Notes: generated by a model not told the origin, from the letters alone. Shown: positions 24,083 through 33,501, numbered from the stretch's first letter. The stretch is 64,000 nt of DNA from Turicibacter sanguinis (GCF_013046825.1 NZ_CP053187.1:919501-983500), one strand, 5' to 3'. Translations and numbers: made by a program.

Positions 24083-24988
24083 CTAATCTAATTTATATTG
24101 TGTAATAAAATTGCAATAGCTTCCCATTAATCCAGCATCATTTAAAAACTTACATCGATCAATTTTCACATAGTCTGTTAAATCTGATGAGAAACTTGGT
24201 GTGTAGGAGCTAACCCTTTTCGTAATTTCTTTAATCAATCCATCTTGTTGAGAAATTGCACCACCAATTAAAACTTTATCTGGATTTAGAATATAACAAA
24301 TATTATAAATCGCCATTGCTAAACTATCATAAAACTTATCAATGTTATGTTGGCATATTTCATTTCCAAGCGCTGCGCGTTTGAAAAGTTCAACTCCATC
24401 AATTTCTTCACCTAACTCATTTACTGTTTTCTCAATTAACGCTCGAGTTGATGCATAGTTACTTAAGATATCATTTTCTGGCATTGAAGATTTGATTCCA
24501 TGAATAAACATGAAACCAAACTCTCCCGCCATAAAACGATTTCCATTATAAATTTTATTATTAATAATAATTCCGCCGCCAACACCTGTTCCAATTGTTA
24601 AACAAACAATATTATCGTATCCTTTTCCATTACCGAGTGTATGTTCCGCAATTGTTGCACAATTTGCATCATTTTCAACTGTTACGAAAAGATTATACTT
24701 TTCTTCAAAATATTTCTTTATGTTTAGACCATTGAATCCATCAATAATATTGCCTGACTCGATCACACCTAACTTTGTATTTACAAATCCAGGACTACTA
24801 ATCGTAACACCTATAATGTCATAACGCATTTTATAATCCTCAATGACACGGCACATTTCCTTCAAAACATCTTGTCCATTATGAATATTTGTTTTAAAGT
24901 AACTCTTCTCTAGAATTTGTTTGTCGATACTTAAAACGGCGTATTTAACATTGGTTCCTCCGATATCAAAACAAACAATTGATTTCAA
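24083..24988 (-). CDS. ROK-family sugar kinase without the zinc-binding Cys motif
   Basis: A 301-residue ROK kinase: DIGGTNVK at 8-15 (phosphate-binding) and TIGTGVGGGIIINNKIYNG. The usual zinc motif CxCGxxGCxE is absent, since the region after AGEFGF reads MFIHGIKSSMPENDILSNYAS. Zinc-free ROK proteins include beta-glucoside kinases and some manno- or fructokinases. Within this PTS operon it probably phosphorylates the free sugar released by the GH1 enzyme. It starts four bases after the GH1 stop. Confidence 0.88.
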   Translation of the reverse strand: MKSIVCFDIGGTNVKYAVLSIDKQILEKSYFKTNIHNGQDVLKEMCRVIEDYKMRYDIIGVTISSPGFVNTKLGVIESGNIIDGFNGLNIKKYFEEKYNLFVTVENDANCATIAEHTLGNGKGYDNIVCLTIGTGVGGGIIINNKIYNGNRFMAGEFGFMFIHGIKSSMPENDILSNYASTRALIEKTVNELGEEIDGVELFKRAALGNEICQHNIDKFYDSLAMAIYNICYILNPDKVLIGGAISQQDGLIKEITKRVSSYTPSFSSDLTDYVKIDRCKFLNDAGLMGSYCNFITQYKLD

Positions 24989-24991
24989 GAT

Positions 24992-26380
24992 TTAGAATCC
25001 TCCTTGCTCTGATAATTCTTTAAACCAACGACCACTTTTCTTAATTGTACGTTTTTGTGTTGCTAAATCTAATGCAATTAATCCATAGCGATTTTTGTAA
25101 GAATTCGTCCAAGACCAGCAATCAATGAATGTCCATAAATGGTATCCACGGCAGTTAGCCCCTTCTTCAATGCCTTTATGTAACCATGCTAAATGATCTT
25201 TAATGAATTCGATACGATAATCATCTTCAATAACACCTTCAGCATTAATATATTGTTCTTCTCCTTCGACACCCATTCCATTTTCTGAAATATAGAATTC
25301 AATATTTCCATAATTATCTCTTAAATTGATACAGATATCATAGATTCCTTTTTCGTAAATTTCCCATCCACGGTATGGATTCATTTTACGACCTGGCATT
25401 TCATAGTTATCAAAGAACCAGTCTGGCATGAATACATCTTTATTAACTTCTGTTTCTTTTGCTTTAATACGACGTGGTTGATAATAGTTAACACCTAAGA
25501 AATCAATGGTATTATTTTTAATGATTTCTAAATCATTTGCTTCGTAAGTTGGTAATACATCATTTTCTTTTAATAACTCAACTAAGTCACTTGGGAATTC
25601 ACCTTTTACTGAAGGATCTAAGAAGCTACGATTAAAGAATAAATCAGCAATATGAGCTGCTTTTACATCTTCAGCATTTTCAGTTGAACGTGGATAAGAT
25701 GGCGTTAAGTTTAAGACGATTCCGATTTTTCCATCTTGTCCTAAAGCTTTATACGCTTCAATAGCTTTCGCACTTGCTAACATTGTATTAAATCCAACTT
25801 GTGCAGCACGTTTTCCATCGATTACATTTGGATAGTGGAAATCATATAAATATCCACCTTCTACTGGTACGATTGGTTCATTGAATGTTGTCCAATGTTT
25901 AACACGGTCTCCAAATAACTCAAAACATTTTTTCGCAAATGCTGCATAAGCATCAACTACTTCACGGCTTTCCCATCCACCAATTTCTTGCATGCACATT
26001 GGCATATCAAAATGGAATAAGTTCATAATTGGCATGATTCCTTCTTCTAATAAGGCATCAATCACATTATTATAGAATTCTACTGCTTTTGGATTAACTT
26101 CACCTACACCATTTGGAATTAAACGTGCCCATTGAATAGATGTTCTAAATGAATTGTGTCCTGTTTCTTTTAATAATTTGATATCTTCTTTATAGTTTGA
26201 ATAGAATGTTGATGTATGTTCTGGTCCTACACCATTATGGAAACGTTCTGGTTGAATTTCAAACCAATGATCCCAAATTGTTTTACTCTTTCCATCAACA
26301 TCTGCACTACCTTCACTTTGTGGTCCTGATGTCGCAGTTCCCCACCAAAATCCTTTTGGAAATTCATATTTTAAAGTCAT
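24992..26380 (-). CDS. GH1 6-phospho-beta-glycosidase
   Basis: A 462-residue glycoside hydrolase family 1 enzyme. The start FPKGFWWGTATSGPQSEG is the GH1 signature. The acid/base Glu168 is in TFNEP, and the nucleophile Glu366 is in YISENGMG. SYKNRYGL near the C-terminus resembles the phosphate-binding loop region of phospho-glycosidases. It hydrolyses the phosphorylated disaccharide delivered by the PTS to a sugar-6-phosphate and free sugar. ATG 26380 is chosen because GAGGAG lies eight bases upstream. Confidence 0.93.
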   Translation of the reverse strand: MTLKYEFPKGFWWGTATSGPQSEGSADVDGKSKTIWDHWFEIQPERFHNGVGPEHTSTFYSNYKEDIKLLKETGHNSFRTSIQWARLIPNGVGEVNPKAVEFYNNVIDALLEEGIMPIMNLFHFDMPMCMQEIGGWESREVVDAYAAFAKKCFELFGDRVKHWTTFNEPIVPVEGGYLYDFHYPNVIDGKRAAQVGFNTMLASAKAIEAYKALGQDGKIGIVLNLTPSYPRSTENAEDVKAAHIADLFFNRSFLDPSVKGEFPSDLVELLKENDVLPTYEANDLEIIKNNTIDFLGVNYYQPRRIKAKETEVNKDVFMPDWFFDNYEMPGRKMNPYRGWEIYEKGIYDICINLRDNYGNIEFYISENGMGVEGEEQYINAEGVIEDDYRIEFIKDHLAWLHKGIEEGANCRGYHLWTFIDCWSWTNSYKNRYGLIALDLATQKRTIKKSGRWFKELSEQGGF

Positions 26381-26417
26381 AATAATACTCCTCTTCCTTA
26401 TCAATTTTAATCTAATT

Positions 26418-26462
26418 AAATCAATTAAATCCTTAATCTTAGACTAAGGACTTAATTGATTT
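26418..26462 (-). other. Intercistronic hairpin between PTS IIC and GH1 genes
   Basis: AAATCAATTAA and TCCTTA pair with TAAGGA and TTAATTGATTT. There is no T-run directly after the stem on the minus strand, so mRNA stability or processing is more likely than termination. Confidence 0.5.
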
Positions 26463-26469
26463 TTATTTT

Positions 26470-27771
26470 TTATTCTTCTGTTTCAAAGCTTTTTTCTTCT
26501 ATAACATTACGTTTATCTAACGCTTTTAAGAATGGGAACCATACGACACCCACGATAAGCATTTGAACGATTTGTAATAATCCACCACGTAAAGAGTTTG
26601 TTGCTAGCATTCCACTGATAAATACTGGTGTTGTCCAAGGAACAGCTACACCTGTTGTCGATGGAACTAATCCACTAGACATTGCAAAGTAAGCAACTGA
26701 TGTTGCAATAATTGGCGCTAAAATCCAAGGAATTGCAATAATCGGATTTAATACAATAGGTAATCCAAAGATAGTTGGTTCATTAACATTGAAGATTCCT
26801 GCTGGTAATGCTAATTTACCTACTTCACGTAACTGGCGGCTCTTCATGAATGCTAAAATCATAATTAATACGATTAATGTCATTCCTGTTCCACCTAAAC
26901 CAACTGTGAATGTTTCCATGAATTGTTTTGTAACAACATTCGGTACCTCTAATCCCGCTTGGAATGCATTAAAGTTTTCAAGTGATAATGTATTCCAAAT
27001 TGGGTCGATCACTGAGTTAACAATAATTTGTCCATGTAATCCAAAGAACCATAAAACTTGAATGGCAAATACTGCGATTAAAGTCGCTGCCAATCCTTTA
27101 CCTAAACTTGTTAAAGGTATTTGAATAATTTCATAAATGAAATCATGCACATTTCCCCATGGTGTAAATGTAAATCCAATACGAATTAATAAGAAAACAG
27201 ATAACGTCACAACAGCAGGGATTAAAGCAGCAAATGATTTTGAAACGGCTGTCGGTACTGATGGTGGCATTTTAATGATCCAGTTTTTCTTAACGACTTT
27301 AGCATATAACCAAGCAGCGAAGAATGAACCGAACATTCCAACGAACATTCCCTTCGCACCAAGGCGATCAATATTGAATACACCATTTAACATTTCACCT
27401 GTATCTCCAATTGGAGCATCAAATGGTGTTAATAAGAAGAAGGCTGTTAAAGAAATTGCAGCACCGAAAATCGGATCTACGTCTTCTTCTTTACTAAAGT
27501 AATAACCAATACCTAAACAAATGAAGATTGTTGCAATTGACATTGTCGCTGTTGATGCTGGAATTAACGCATTTTGTACAGCGGCTAATCCTGCATCTCC
27601 CAATAATTTATTTAAATACGGGAAGTTAGCAATGATTAACATAATTGAACCAAAAATAGTCATAGGAAATGCTAACATGAATGCATCACGTAAAATTTTT
27701 AATGCCTTATTGTTATTTAATTTTTCACCTATAACCATAATGGGTTGTTCAATTTTTTCAAAAAGATTCAT
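26470..27771 (-). CDS. PTS lactose/cellobiose-family enzyme IIC
   Basis: A 433-residue membrane permease with about ten helices. The order of blocks matches EIIC of the cellobiose/diacetylchitobiose type: LRDAFMLAFPMTIFGSIML, FGLHGQIIVNSVIDPIW, GIFNVNEPTIFGLPIVLNPI (the GI.E.N.P.FG substrate-binding loop) and TTGVAVPWTTP. It transports and phosphorylates a beta-disaccharide. It lies 37 bases after the IIB gene. Confidence 0.95.
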   Translation of the reverse strand: MNLFEKIEQPIMVIGEKLNNNKALKILRDAFMLAFPMTIFGSIMLIIANFPYLNKLLGDAGLAAVQNALIPASTATMSIATIFICLGIGYYFSKEEDVDPIFGAAISLTAFFLLTPFDAPIGDTGEMLNGVFNIDRLGAKGMFVGMFGSFFAAWLYAKVVKKNWIIKMPPSVPTAVSKSFAALIPAVVTLSVFLLIRIGFTFTPWGNVHDFIYEIIQIPLTSLGKGLAATLIAVFAIQVLWFFGLHGQIIVNSVIDPIWNTLSLENFNAFQAGLEVPNVVTKQFMETFTVGLGGTGMTLIVLIMILAFMKSRQLREVGKLALPAGIFNVNEPTIFGLPIVLNPIIAIPWILAPIIATSVAYFAMSSGLVPSTTGVAVPWTTPVFISGMLATNSLRGGLLQIVQMLIVGVVWFPFLKALDKRNVIEEKSFETEE

Positions 27772-27808
27772 AGTCTTTCCCCCTATAAGTTATTTCAGAT
27801 GGTGTTTA

Positions 27809-28117
27809 TTATTTATTATTAATTAAATCCATTGCTTGTTTTAAAACTGCTTTTCCATCGCAACGTCCATAACTTACTGGAGCAATAACTTCAACCGGGA
27901 TATTTAATTCTTGCCCTTTTGGCGCATATTTAGATTTTAAGAAACGCATTTGAGGACCAAATAATAAAACATCTGCTTTTTGCATTTCAGCATCTACTTC
28001 ACTTTGTCCAACTGCCCAAATTTCAGCTTCAATTCCTTGTGCTTGCGCAGCTTCTTTCATCTTGTTTACTAAAAGACTAGTTGACATTCCTGATGAACAT
28101 GCTAATAAAATTTTCAT
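27809..28117 (-). CDS. PTS lactose/cellobiose-family enzyme IIB
   Basis: A 102-residue IIB domain. The phosphocysteine is Cys7 in LLACSSGMSTSLLV, followed by the GPQMRFLKSKY motif. It receives phosphate from IIA and passes it to the sugar in IIC. First gene of the PTS operon, with AGGAGAGGAAG before the ATG and a good sigma-A promoter about 70 bases upstream. Confidence 0.95.
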   Translation of the reverse strand: MKILLACSSGMSTSLLVNKMKEAAQAQGIEAEIWAVGQSEVDAEMQKADVLLFGPQMRFLKSKYAPKGQELNIPVEVIAPVSYGRCDGKAVLKQAMDLINNK

Positions 28118-28136
28118 ATTTATCTTCCTCTCCTTG

Positions 28137-28171
28137 ATAGGTGGCTATAATTAATATTTGTACCTACCTAT
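28137..28171 (-). promoter_or_regulatory. Dyad in the leader of the PTS operon (candidate GntR operator)
   Basis: ATAGGTGGCTA (28137-28147) and TACCTACCTAT (28161-28171) form an 11-base inverted repeat with one mismatch downstream of the promoter. On the plus strand the element TATTTGTACCTACCTATTTG (28155-28174) resembles ATTTGTAAACCTATATTTG on the minus strand over the gntR promoter. Confidence 0.55.
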
Positions 28172-28186
28172 TTGTTTTATGTCTAT

Positions 28187-28214
28187 ATTATAGCACTTTC
28201 ATTTTGTTTTGCAA
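28187..28214 (-). promoter_or_regulatory. Sigma-A promoter of the PTS operon
   Basis: Minus strand TTGCAA (28214-28209), 16-base spacer, TATAAT (28192-28187). Confidence 0.65.
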
Positions 28215-28325
28215 GTGTTTTCTTTTGGTTTTTTTATAAAAATAAAGCTGTTTCATCTTTAGTTTACCCAAATAGGCTTATAACTATATTTAGATTTTGT
28301 TGTGAACTACTTCTAAAAAATAAAA

Positions 28326-28352
28326 AAAAACGCTAGTTTAACTAGCGTTTTT
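28326..28352. terminator. Terminator of the gntR-ROK unit
   Basis: AAAAACGCTAG/CTAGCGTTTTT with a TTTAA loop. It contains the end of the ROK coding sequence. Confidence 0.85.
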
Positions 28353-29289
28353 CACCTAAAAAAGCTGCACCGATAATTCCCGCATCATTTCCAAGCGTTG
28401 CAACTACGATATCTGCAAATTTTTCATTTTTATATAAAATATGTTTTCTAATTTCAGTGTCTAAGCCATCCAAAATAATATCGCTTGATTTAGAAACTCC
28501 TCCACCAATTGCAATAATGTGAGGATCAAGGGTATTGATTATACCCGCAATCCCAATAGCTAAATATGACTTAAATCGTTGAATAATTTGTTTAGCTATT
28601 TTATCTTCCTCTCGATAAGCATCAAATACCATTTTTGCTGTAATAGTCTCTAGTTTCCCCTCACATTTAGCATAAATTGAGGTATTCTTATTTTCCGCTA
28701 ATAAATGTTGGGCATATTTAATAATAGCTGTCGCTGAACAGAAAGTTTCAAAGCACCCGTTATTTCCACAATTACAATTAAAATAATTTTCTCCAATCAC
28801 AACATGCCCAATTTCTGAGGCCATTCCATGAGCTCCTGTAAATGGAATTCCATTAATAATAATTCCTCCACCAACACCAGTTCCAAGTGTTAGCATAACA
28901 GCGATAGGATGTCCTTTCATACTTCCAAAATGACTTTCTGCAATAGCTGCTACTGTTGCATCATTTTCAACATAAGTATTAACAGTTGGGAACATTTCTT
29001 TTAGCTTATCCACAATATTAACCTGGTGCCATCCAAGGTTAACACATGTTACTTCACCCTTTTGATTGATAAAACTAGGAATTCCAACACCAATCGATCC
29101 AATTTCTTGCATCGTTAAATGAGATTCATCTAATAAACTCATGACAAGATTAAAAATATCTTGCATAACCTTATCAAAACCAGCCTCAGAATCTGTCACA
29201 CAATCTCTTTTCACTATAATTTCGCCAAATTCATTGACGATTCCTGCTTTAATTCCTGTTCCTCCGATATCAATTCCAACAAACTTCAT
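28342..29289 (-). CDS. ROK-family glucokinase-like sugar kinase with zinc motif
   Basis: A 315-residue ROK kinase. The phosphate-binding DIGGTGIKAGIV is at the N-terminus; LTLGTGVGGGIIING and EIGHVVIG follow, then the zinc-binding NCNCGNNGCFETFCSATAI. This fits glucokinase/N-acetylhexosamine kinase type ROK proteins. Cytosolic. Directly downstream of the GntR gene. The first in-frame ATG is four codons earlier (29301), but MKFVGIDIGGT is the usual family start. The zinc-type kinase and the zinc-free one in the PTS operon may serve different sugars of the same disaccharide. Confidence 0.92.
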   Translation of the reverse strand: MKFVGIDIGGTGIKAGIVNEFGEIIVKRDCVTDSEAGFDKVMQDIFNLVMSLLDESHLTMQEIGSIGVGIPSFINQKGEVTCVNLGWHQVNIVDKLKEMFPTVNTYVENDATVAAIAESHFGSMKGHPIAVMLTLGTGVGGGIIINGIPFTGAHGMASEIGHVVIGENYFNCNCGNNGCFETFCSATAIIKYAQHLLAENKNTSIYAKCEGKLETITAKMVFDAYREEDKIAKQIIQRFKSYLAIGIAGIINTLDPHIIAIGGGVSKSSDIILDGLDTEIRKHILYKNEKFADIVVATLGNDAGIIGAAFLGEKR

Positions 29290-29306
29290 TCTCAAACACA
29301 CCCCTA

Positions 29307-30011
29307 TTAGAAATTAGCTAATTTTAATAATTTTGTATTTTTATAATTATGAATGACCTTAGATACCTCAAATACAGTTCCATTCGTTAAAAATACTGTA
29401 TTTTCAATTACTAAAGTCGGATCATTTTCTGATAATTGTAATAACTGTGCCGATTCACTATCCAACTTATCAGCATAAATAATCTTATCTGCAAATCCAA
29501 TGCTCAATTTTAAATCATTGATAATAAAACTATAAATAGACCTATGAGCAATTTCTTCGCTCATATAAGGAATCACATTTTTATTTAAATAAGTATATTC
29601 AACCGCAAATGGCTCCTCGTTAACATATCTTAATCGTTCTAAGAAATAAATATCCGTTCCAACATCACACTTCATCTGTTTAGCTAAATCTTCATCTGCA
29701 TTAATGACCATGAGATTTATTAATTTGCTTTCAATTTTTTTATCAGGAAAATCTCTCGTAAGTCCTTTTAAATTTTCTAAACTCACATAATCTTGTAATG
29801 AAGCCTCTCTAATAAAAATACCACTACCTTGCACTTGGTAAACATAACCTTTATTAACAAGCATCGCAATGGCCTTTCTAATTGTTGTTCGACTTACCTG
29901 ATATTTTTCAATTAAATCTTCTTCACGAGGTAATTTTTTCACTTCATTATACTTCCCCGAAAGTAAATCCGCTTCAAGTTCTGATACTATTTGCTTATAT
30001 TTTGTACTCAT
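29307..30011 (-). CDS. GntR-family (HutC/YvoA-type, UTRA) transcriptional regulator
   Basis: A 234-residue regulator. The N-terminal winged helix includes LPREEDLIEKYQVSRTTIRK and AIAMLVNKGYVYQVQGSGIF (15-65); the C-terminal UTRA ligand domain includes DIYFLERLRYVNEEPFAVEY and ends VSKVIHNYKNTKLL. UTRA domains sense phosphorylated sugars. It should control its own gene, the downstream ROK and the PTS operon, with release on sugar phosphate binding (inference from context and shared operator-like sequence). Confidence 0.93.
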   Translation of the reverse strand: MSTKYKQIVSELEADLLSGKYNEVKKLPREEDLIEKYQVSRTTIRKAIAMLVNKGYVYQVQGSGIFIREASLQDYVSLENLKGLTRDFPDKKIESKLINLMVINADEDLAKQMKCDVGTDIYFLERLRYVNEEPFAVEYTYLNKNVIPYMSEEIAHRSIYSFIINDLKLSIGFADKIIYADKLDSESAQLLQLSENDPTLVIENTVFLTNGTVFEVSKVIHNYKNTKLLKLANF

Positions 30012-30046
30012 AAAATAACACCTTCTGCCTCAAATATCTTAAATAC

Positions 30047-30075
30047 ATTATAACAAATCAAATATAGGTTTACAA
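30047..30075 (-). promoter_or_regulatory. Promoter and overlapping operator-like site of gntR
   Basis: Minus strand TTGTAA (30075-30070), 17-base spacer, TATAAT (30052-30047). The spacer carries ACCTATATTTG, matching the PTS-operon leader element. Confidence 0.6.
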
Positions 30076-30130
30076 ATTATAATCAGAAAACACTTTTAAA
30101 TTAAATGATATAGATCCTATTTCATCTGTT

Positions 30131-30174
30131 ATAAAACGAAAAGCTGGATAAACTTATCCAGCTTTTCGTTTTAT
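30131..30174. terminator. Terminator of the vanY-like gene
   Basis: Twenty-one-base perfect arms (ATAAAACGAAAAGCTGGATA... ) overlapping the stop of the minus gene. Confidence 0.88.
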
Positions 30175-30935
30175 AATAAATCTAGTAAATTATTTTCTAA
30201 AATATATTCCTCTAAAATCCAGCCATTCTCATAAATTTCAGTCGCAGCATCAATTCCGACATAGCGTAAATGCCAGGGTTCATATTGATAACCCGTTAAT
30301 AACGTTTTATCCTCTGGATATCTAATAATAAAACCAAATCGATGTGCATTCTCAGCTACCCATTTCCCTTCTTCTGTTTCACCAAACTCAACCGTTAACT
30401 CTTCATTAACAGAATCCGATGTAATATCAACTGCGAGTCCCGTTTGATGTTCACTATGACCGGCTCTTGCACTATAGGTATCAGCTGCTTCTCCACCATC
30501 TGTAAAAACATATCGATCATATAAGGCAACTTGAGTTACATATGAACGATATCCACTGCGGGCTGTTAAATTATAACCATATGATTTGGCGACAATAAAC
30601 ATTTGCTTCAGTGCATCCGCTGCAGATTTTCGTAAGTAATTAGACTCATTAGTGCTATCCCTATTATAAAGAGGAACTTCTAGTAACACTAAATCATCTG
30701 GTTCATACTCATCAGATAAGCGATAATTCTTATTGACTAAAACCGTTAAATTTTCTGGATTGTTAACCCAGACAATTTTTTCATAGAAATTTCCCATCAC
30801 AAAGGCATGTAATTCTTCCTTTTTATGATTAAAGTAATTCACAACACTTAATCCTACTACAAAAAATAAGACAGTTGAAATTACCATGAGTCTAAGTTGT
30901 TTTTTCGAACAATATTGATAAGCCAATTTAATCAC
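30171..30935 (-). CDS. VanY-type D-alanyl-D-alanine carboxypeptidase (M15B)
   Basis: A 254-residue enzyme anchored by one N-terminal transmembrane helix (about 15-35), catalytic domain outside. The zinc ligands of the family are present: His163 and Asp170 in SEHQTGLAVD, His222 in EPWHLRYVG, with catalytic Glu219; SGYRSY (128-132) is also conserved. It trims the terminal D-Ala of peptidoglycan pentapeptide. It is divergent from a sigma/anti-sigma/VanZ operon, suggesting a common envelope role. Confidence 0.93.
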   Translation of the reverse strand: MIKLAYQYCSKKQLRLMVISTVLFFVVGLSVVNYFNHKKEELHAFVMGNFYEKIVWVNNPENLTVLVNKNYRLSDEYEPDDLVLLEVPLYNRDSTNESNYLRKSAADALKQMFIVAKSYGYNLTARSGYRSYVTQVALYDRYVFTDGGEAADTYSARAGHSEHQTGLAVDITSDSVNEELTVEFGETEEGKWVAENAHRFGFIIRYPEDKTLLTGYQYEPWHLRYVGIDAATEIYENGWILEEYILENNLLDLL

Positions 30936-31108
30936 CTACCTCAATTCAAATTTTTTAATTGATTTATTATGGACCATTTATTTACCTTTATTTCAACTTT
31001 TTAAAAATTCGTGTCACAAAAATCACCTTTTGAGCGTTATAAGATTGTAAAGAAAATTTATTCATTTAATGCTACACTTAAATTTAACGTATGACGAAAG
31101 GGGAATGA

Positions 31109-31633
31109 ATGGTGACTCATGAACAATTAAATGCTTCATTCTCAGATGGGGGAGAAATCGAGTTAAATGAAGCAATCACCCTATATGGCCAAAATCTCAT
31201 GAGATATTGTCACAATATTTTGTGTGATTATCATGAAGCTGAAGATGTCGTACAAATGACATTTGTTAAAGCTTATCAAAAAAGGCATCAATTTAGGAGC
31301 GGTAGTTCATTATCTGCTTGGCTTTATCGTATTGCTTATCATCACTGCATGGATATTCTTAGAAAGCGAAAGCTTCTCTTCTTTCTCCCAAAGCAAGAAA
31401 ATGATCATCACATGAGTGAAGAAGTTAAAGAGGCATTAGCAAAGTTATCCACAATGGAGCGCGCGTTAATTTTCAACCGCATTATCGAGGAGCGTGACTA
31501 CAAAGAGCTTGAAGTTATTTACAATCTGCCCGCTGCCACGCTTCGTAAACGATATGAACGTGCAAGGAAAAAGTTATCTGAACAATTAATTGAAACTTTA
31601 CCAAATGGGAGCGTGATGATGAATGAAATTTAA
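31109..31633 (+). CDS. ECF-type RNA polymerase sigma factor
   Basis: A 174-residue sigma factor. Region 2: [20 protein letters not shown] and [19 protein letters not shown]; region 4: [20 protein letters not shown] and [17 protein letters not shown]. The region-4 helix is somewhat divergent from the usual GTVKSR motif. The next gene overlaps it by 11 bases and encodes a membrane protein of the DUF4179 anti-sigma type. AAAGGGG precedes the ATG. The regulon may be envelope stress. Confidence 0.9.
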   Translation: MVTHEQLNASFSDGGEIELNEAITLYGQNLMRYCHNILCDYHEAEDVVQMTFVKAYQKRHQFRSGSSLSAWLYRIAYHHCMDILRKRKLLFFLPKQENDHHMSEEVKEALAKLSTMERALIFNRIIEERDYKELEVIYNLPAATLRKRYERARKKLSEQLIETLPNGSVMMNEI

Positions 31634-32945
31634 TACCCAAGAACAACAACTAAGACAATTACTTGAGCAGATTGATACACCAAAGGTCGACAACTTACAC
31701 GAAAAGGTTCACCAAAGACTGACTCAAAAATCACCTTTTTCTAAAGGACTAAAAATGACATTAGCCACTTGTATTTGTCTATTTTTAGCACTTCCTGTTG
31801 CTGCCTCAACTCCAACTTTTCAAAAGCTCGTCTATCTTATCAGCTCTGAAATGATTGATGCCCTTCAACCGATTAATTTAGTGAGCGAAGATAATGACAT
31901 CAGACTCGAAGTATTAGGCGCGTTAAATGATGAGGAACAAGTCGTTATCTACCTCACACTACAAGATTTAAACGGAGATATCTTAGACGAAACACTCGAC
32001 ATTTACAATTACACACTTGATGGAGTCAGTATTTTAAATATACAAACCATTGATTACAATAAGGAAACAAAAACAGCAACCCTTCGCTTACAAGGTAACG
32101 GTGGAAAACACCTAAACGGAAAAAGCATCCGTTTTGGAATTCAATCATTCTTAACCAATAAAAAATTCTATGATAACATGGATGTTCCTTTAGATTGGAA
32201 TGAACTGTTATCCACAACTCCCGAAATTATCACGTTGGGTGAGCATGATTCCTCAGGTGGTAGTGGTCTGATTACAGTGAATGACACAGCTATTCAAGTG
32301 TTAAAACCTAATCAAATGGACATTAAAATTCCAGGTCTTGATTTCGTAACCATTACAAATGTTGGTTATGTCAATAATCGCCTTCATATCCAAACAAGAT
32401 GGCTAGAAGATAACATCGATGATCATGGTTATTTCTATTTCACTGATTCATCTAATCGTAGAGTCAATAATAAAAGTTGGAGCATTAGCTATGGTGTTAA
32501 TGAAAACAATGAAACTGAATATGGGCGTATCATGACAGAATATATATTCGAAATCTCTCCAGAAGAACTTTCCACTTTCAATCTCCACGGAGATTTTGTT
32601 TCAAATGATACTTATACTGAAGGAAATTGGAATGTGAAATTCAAACTAGACTCAACAACTGAGATGTTTACTCAAAAAACAGATATTAAACAAGGGAGCA
32701 CCACAGTGGCTGAAGTAAAAATTTCTCCTCTTGGAATCACGTTAAATATCGTAGGAGAATTAATACCTGAAGATTGGCAAGTTTCTTTAATTTTAAAAGA
32801 TGGCGCTAGAAAAACACTTTCTTCAAGAACTTCGATGACCATTCAAGATGAAACAACATTAAAGTTTTCTGACCCAACCTTATTAAAGCTTGAAAATATT
32901 GAAGCTATCCAAATCAATGACACGATAATCCCCCTACCAGAATAG
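31623..32945 (+). CDS. DUF4179-type membrane anti-sigma factor
   Basis: A 440-residue protein with a 45-residue cytoplasmic N-terminus, one transmembrane helix (about 46-63, [16 protein letters not shown]) and a large beta-rich exterior domain ([33 protein letters not shown]), as in DUF4179 proteins that pair with ECF sigma factors. The start overlaps the sigma gene by 11 bases. It should hold the sigma factor at the membrane until an outside signal arrives. The C-terminal part has a second beta domain, unassigned. Confidence 0.82.
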   Translation: MKFNTQEQQLRQLLEQIDTPKVDNLHEKVHQRLTQKSPFSKGLKMTLATCICLFLALPVAASTPTFQKLVYLISSEMIDALQPINLVSEDNDIRLEVLGALNDEEQVVIYLTLQDLNGDILDETLDIYNYTLDGVSILNIQTIDYNKETKTATLRLQGNGGKHLNGKSIRFGIQSFLTNKKFYDNMDVPLDWNELLSTTPEIITLGEHDSSGGSGLITVNDTAIQVLKPNQMDIKIPGLDFVTITNVGYVNNRLHIQTRWLEDNIDDHGYFYFTDSSNRRVNNKSWSISYGVNENNETEYGRIMTEYIFEISPEELSTFNLHGDFVSNDTYTEGNWNVKFKLDSTTEMFTQKTDIKQGSTTVAEVKISPLGITLNIVGELIPEDWQVSLILKDGARKTLSSRTSMTIQDETTLKFSDPTLLKLENIEAIQINDTIIPLPE

Positions 32946-32954
32946 GAGAACATC

Positions 32955-33485
32955 ATGCTAACTATCTTTTATACCTTTATCGGATTATTCATCCCCTGTC
33001 TCCTACTTGGAACACTACTCTACTTACTTGTCGTTCTTTGCCTATGGTTCACTAAAAAACGACAATACTTTACCTTCAAAAGATGCCTTATCGAATTTAC
33101 ATTTTGTTGTTATTTGATTGCCCTCGCTAATCTAACTGGACTTTTTAACATTAGACTTTCTTATTTCTTCAGTTTTCATGCCACACCTAACCTAATCCCA
33201 ATCCTCAATACACTACGTGAAGTTTTTGAGTACGGACCTTACGTTTTAAAACAAGTTTTCTTAAATGTTGCCCTATATGTTCCATTTGGAATATTAGTTT
33301 CACTATTACTAAGAAAACCTACATTACTTCAACTCCTACTATTAGCTGGATGCACATCCTTACTAATAGAAACTCTACAATATTTTGGAAGACGATTTGC
33401 TGATATCGATGATTTACTTTCTAATATAATAGGAGCCTTACTCGGATATCTTCTGATCAAACTCATCAAAAAAGCCATTGACTAA
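32955..33485 (+). CDS. VanZ-family membrane protein, second copy
   Basis: A 176-residue polytopic membrane protein with VanZ motifs PNLIPILNTLRE, NVALYVPFGILVSLLL and LIETLQYFGRRFADIDDLL followed by SNIIGALLGYLL. It lies nine bases after the DUF4179 gene, so it is the third gene of the sigma operon. VanY lies just upstream on the other strand. The pair recalls the accessory genes of glycopeptide-resistance clusters, but no VanHAX is present. AGGAG precedes the ATG. Confidence 0.88.
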   Translation: MLTIFYTFIGLFIPCLLLGTLLYLLVVLCLWFTKKRQYFTFKRCLIEFTFCCYLIALANLTGLFNIRLSYFFSFHATPNLIPILNTLREVFEYGPYVLKQVFLNVALYVPFGILVSLLLRKPTLLQLLLLAGCTSLLIETLQYFGRRFADIDDLLSNIIGALLGYLLIKLIKKAID

Positions 33486-33500
33486 TCAACGGCTTTTTCT
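33468..33500. terminator. Bidirectional terminator between vanZ and the CarD-like gene
   Basis: AAAAAGCC...TTGA-CTAA-TCAA...GGCTTTTT; contains the vanZ stop. Confidence 0.82.
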
Positions 33501-33501
33501 T

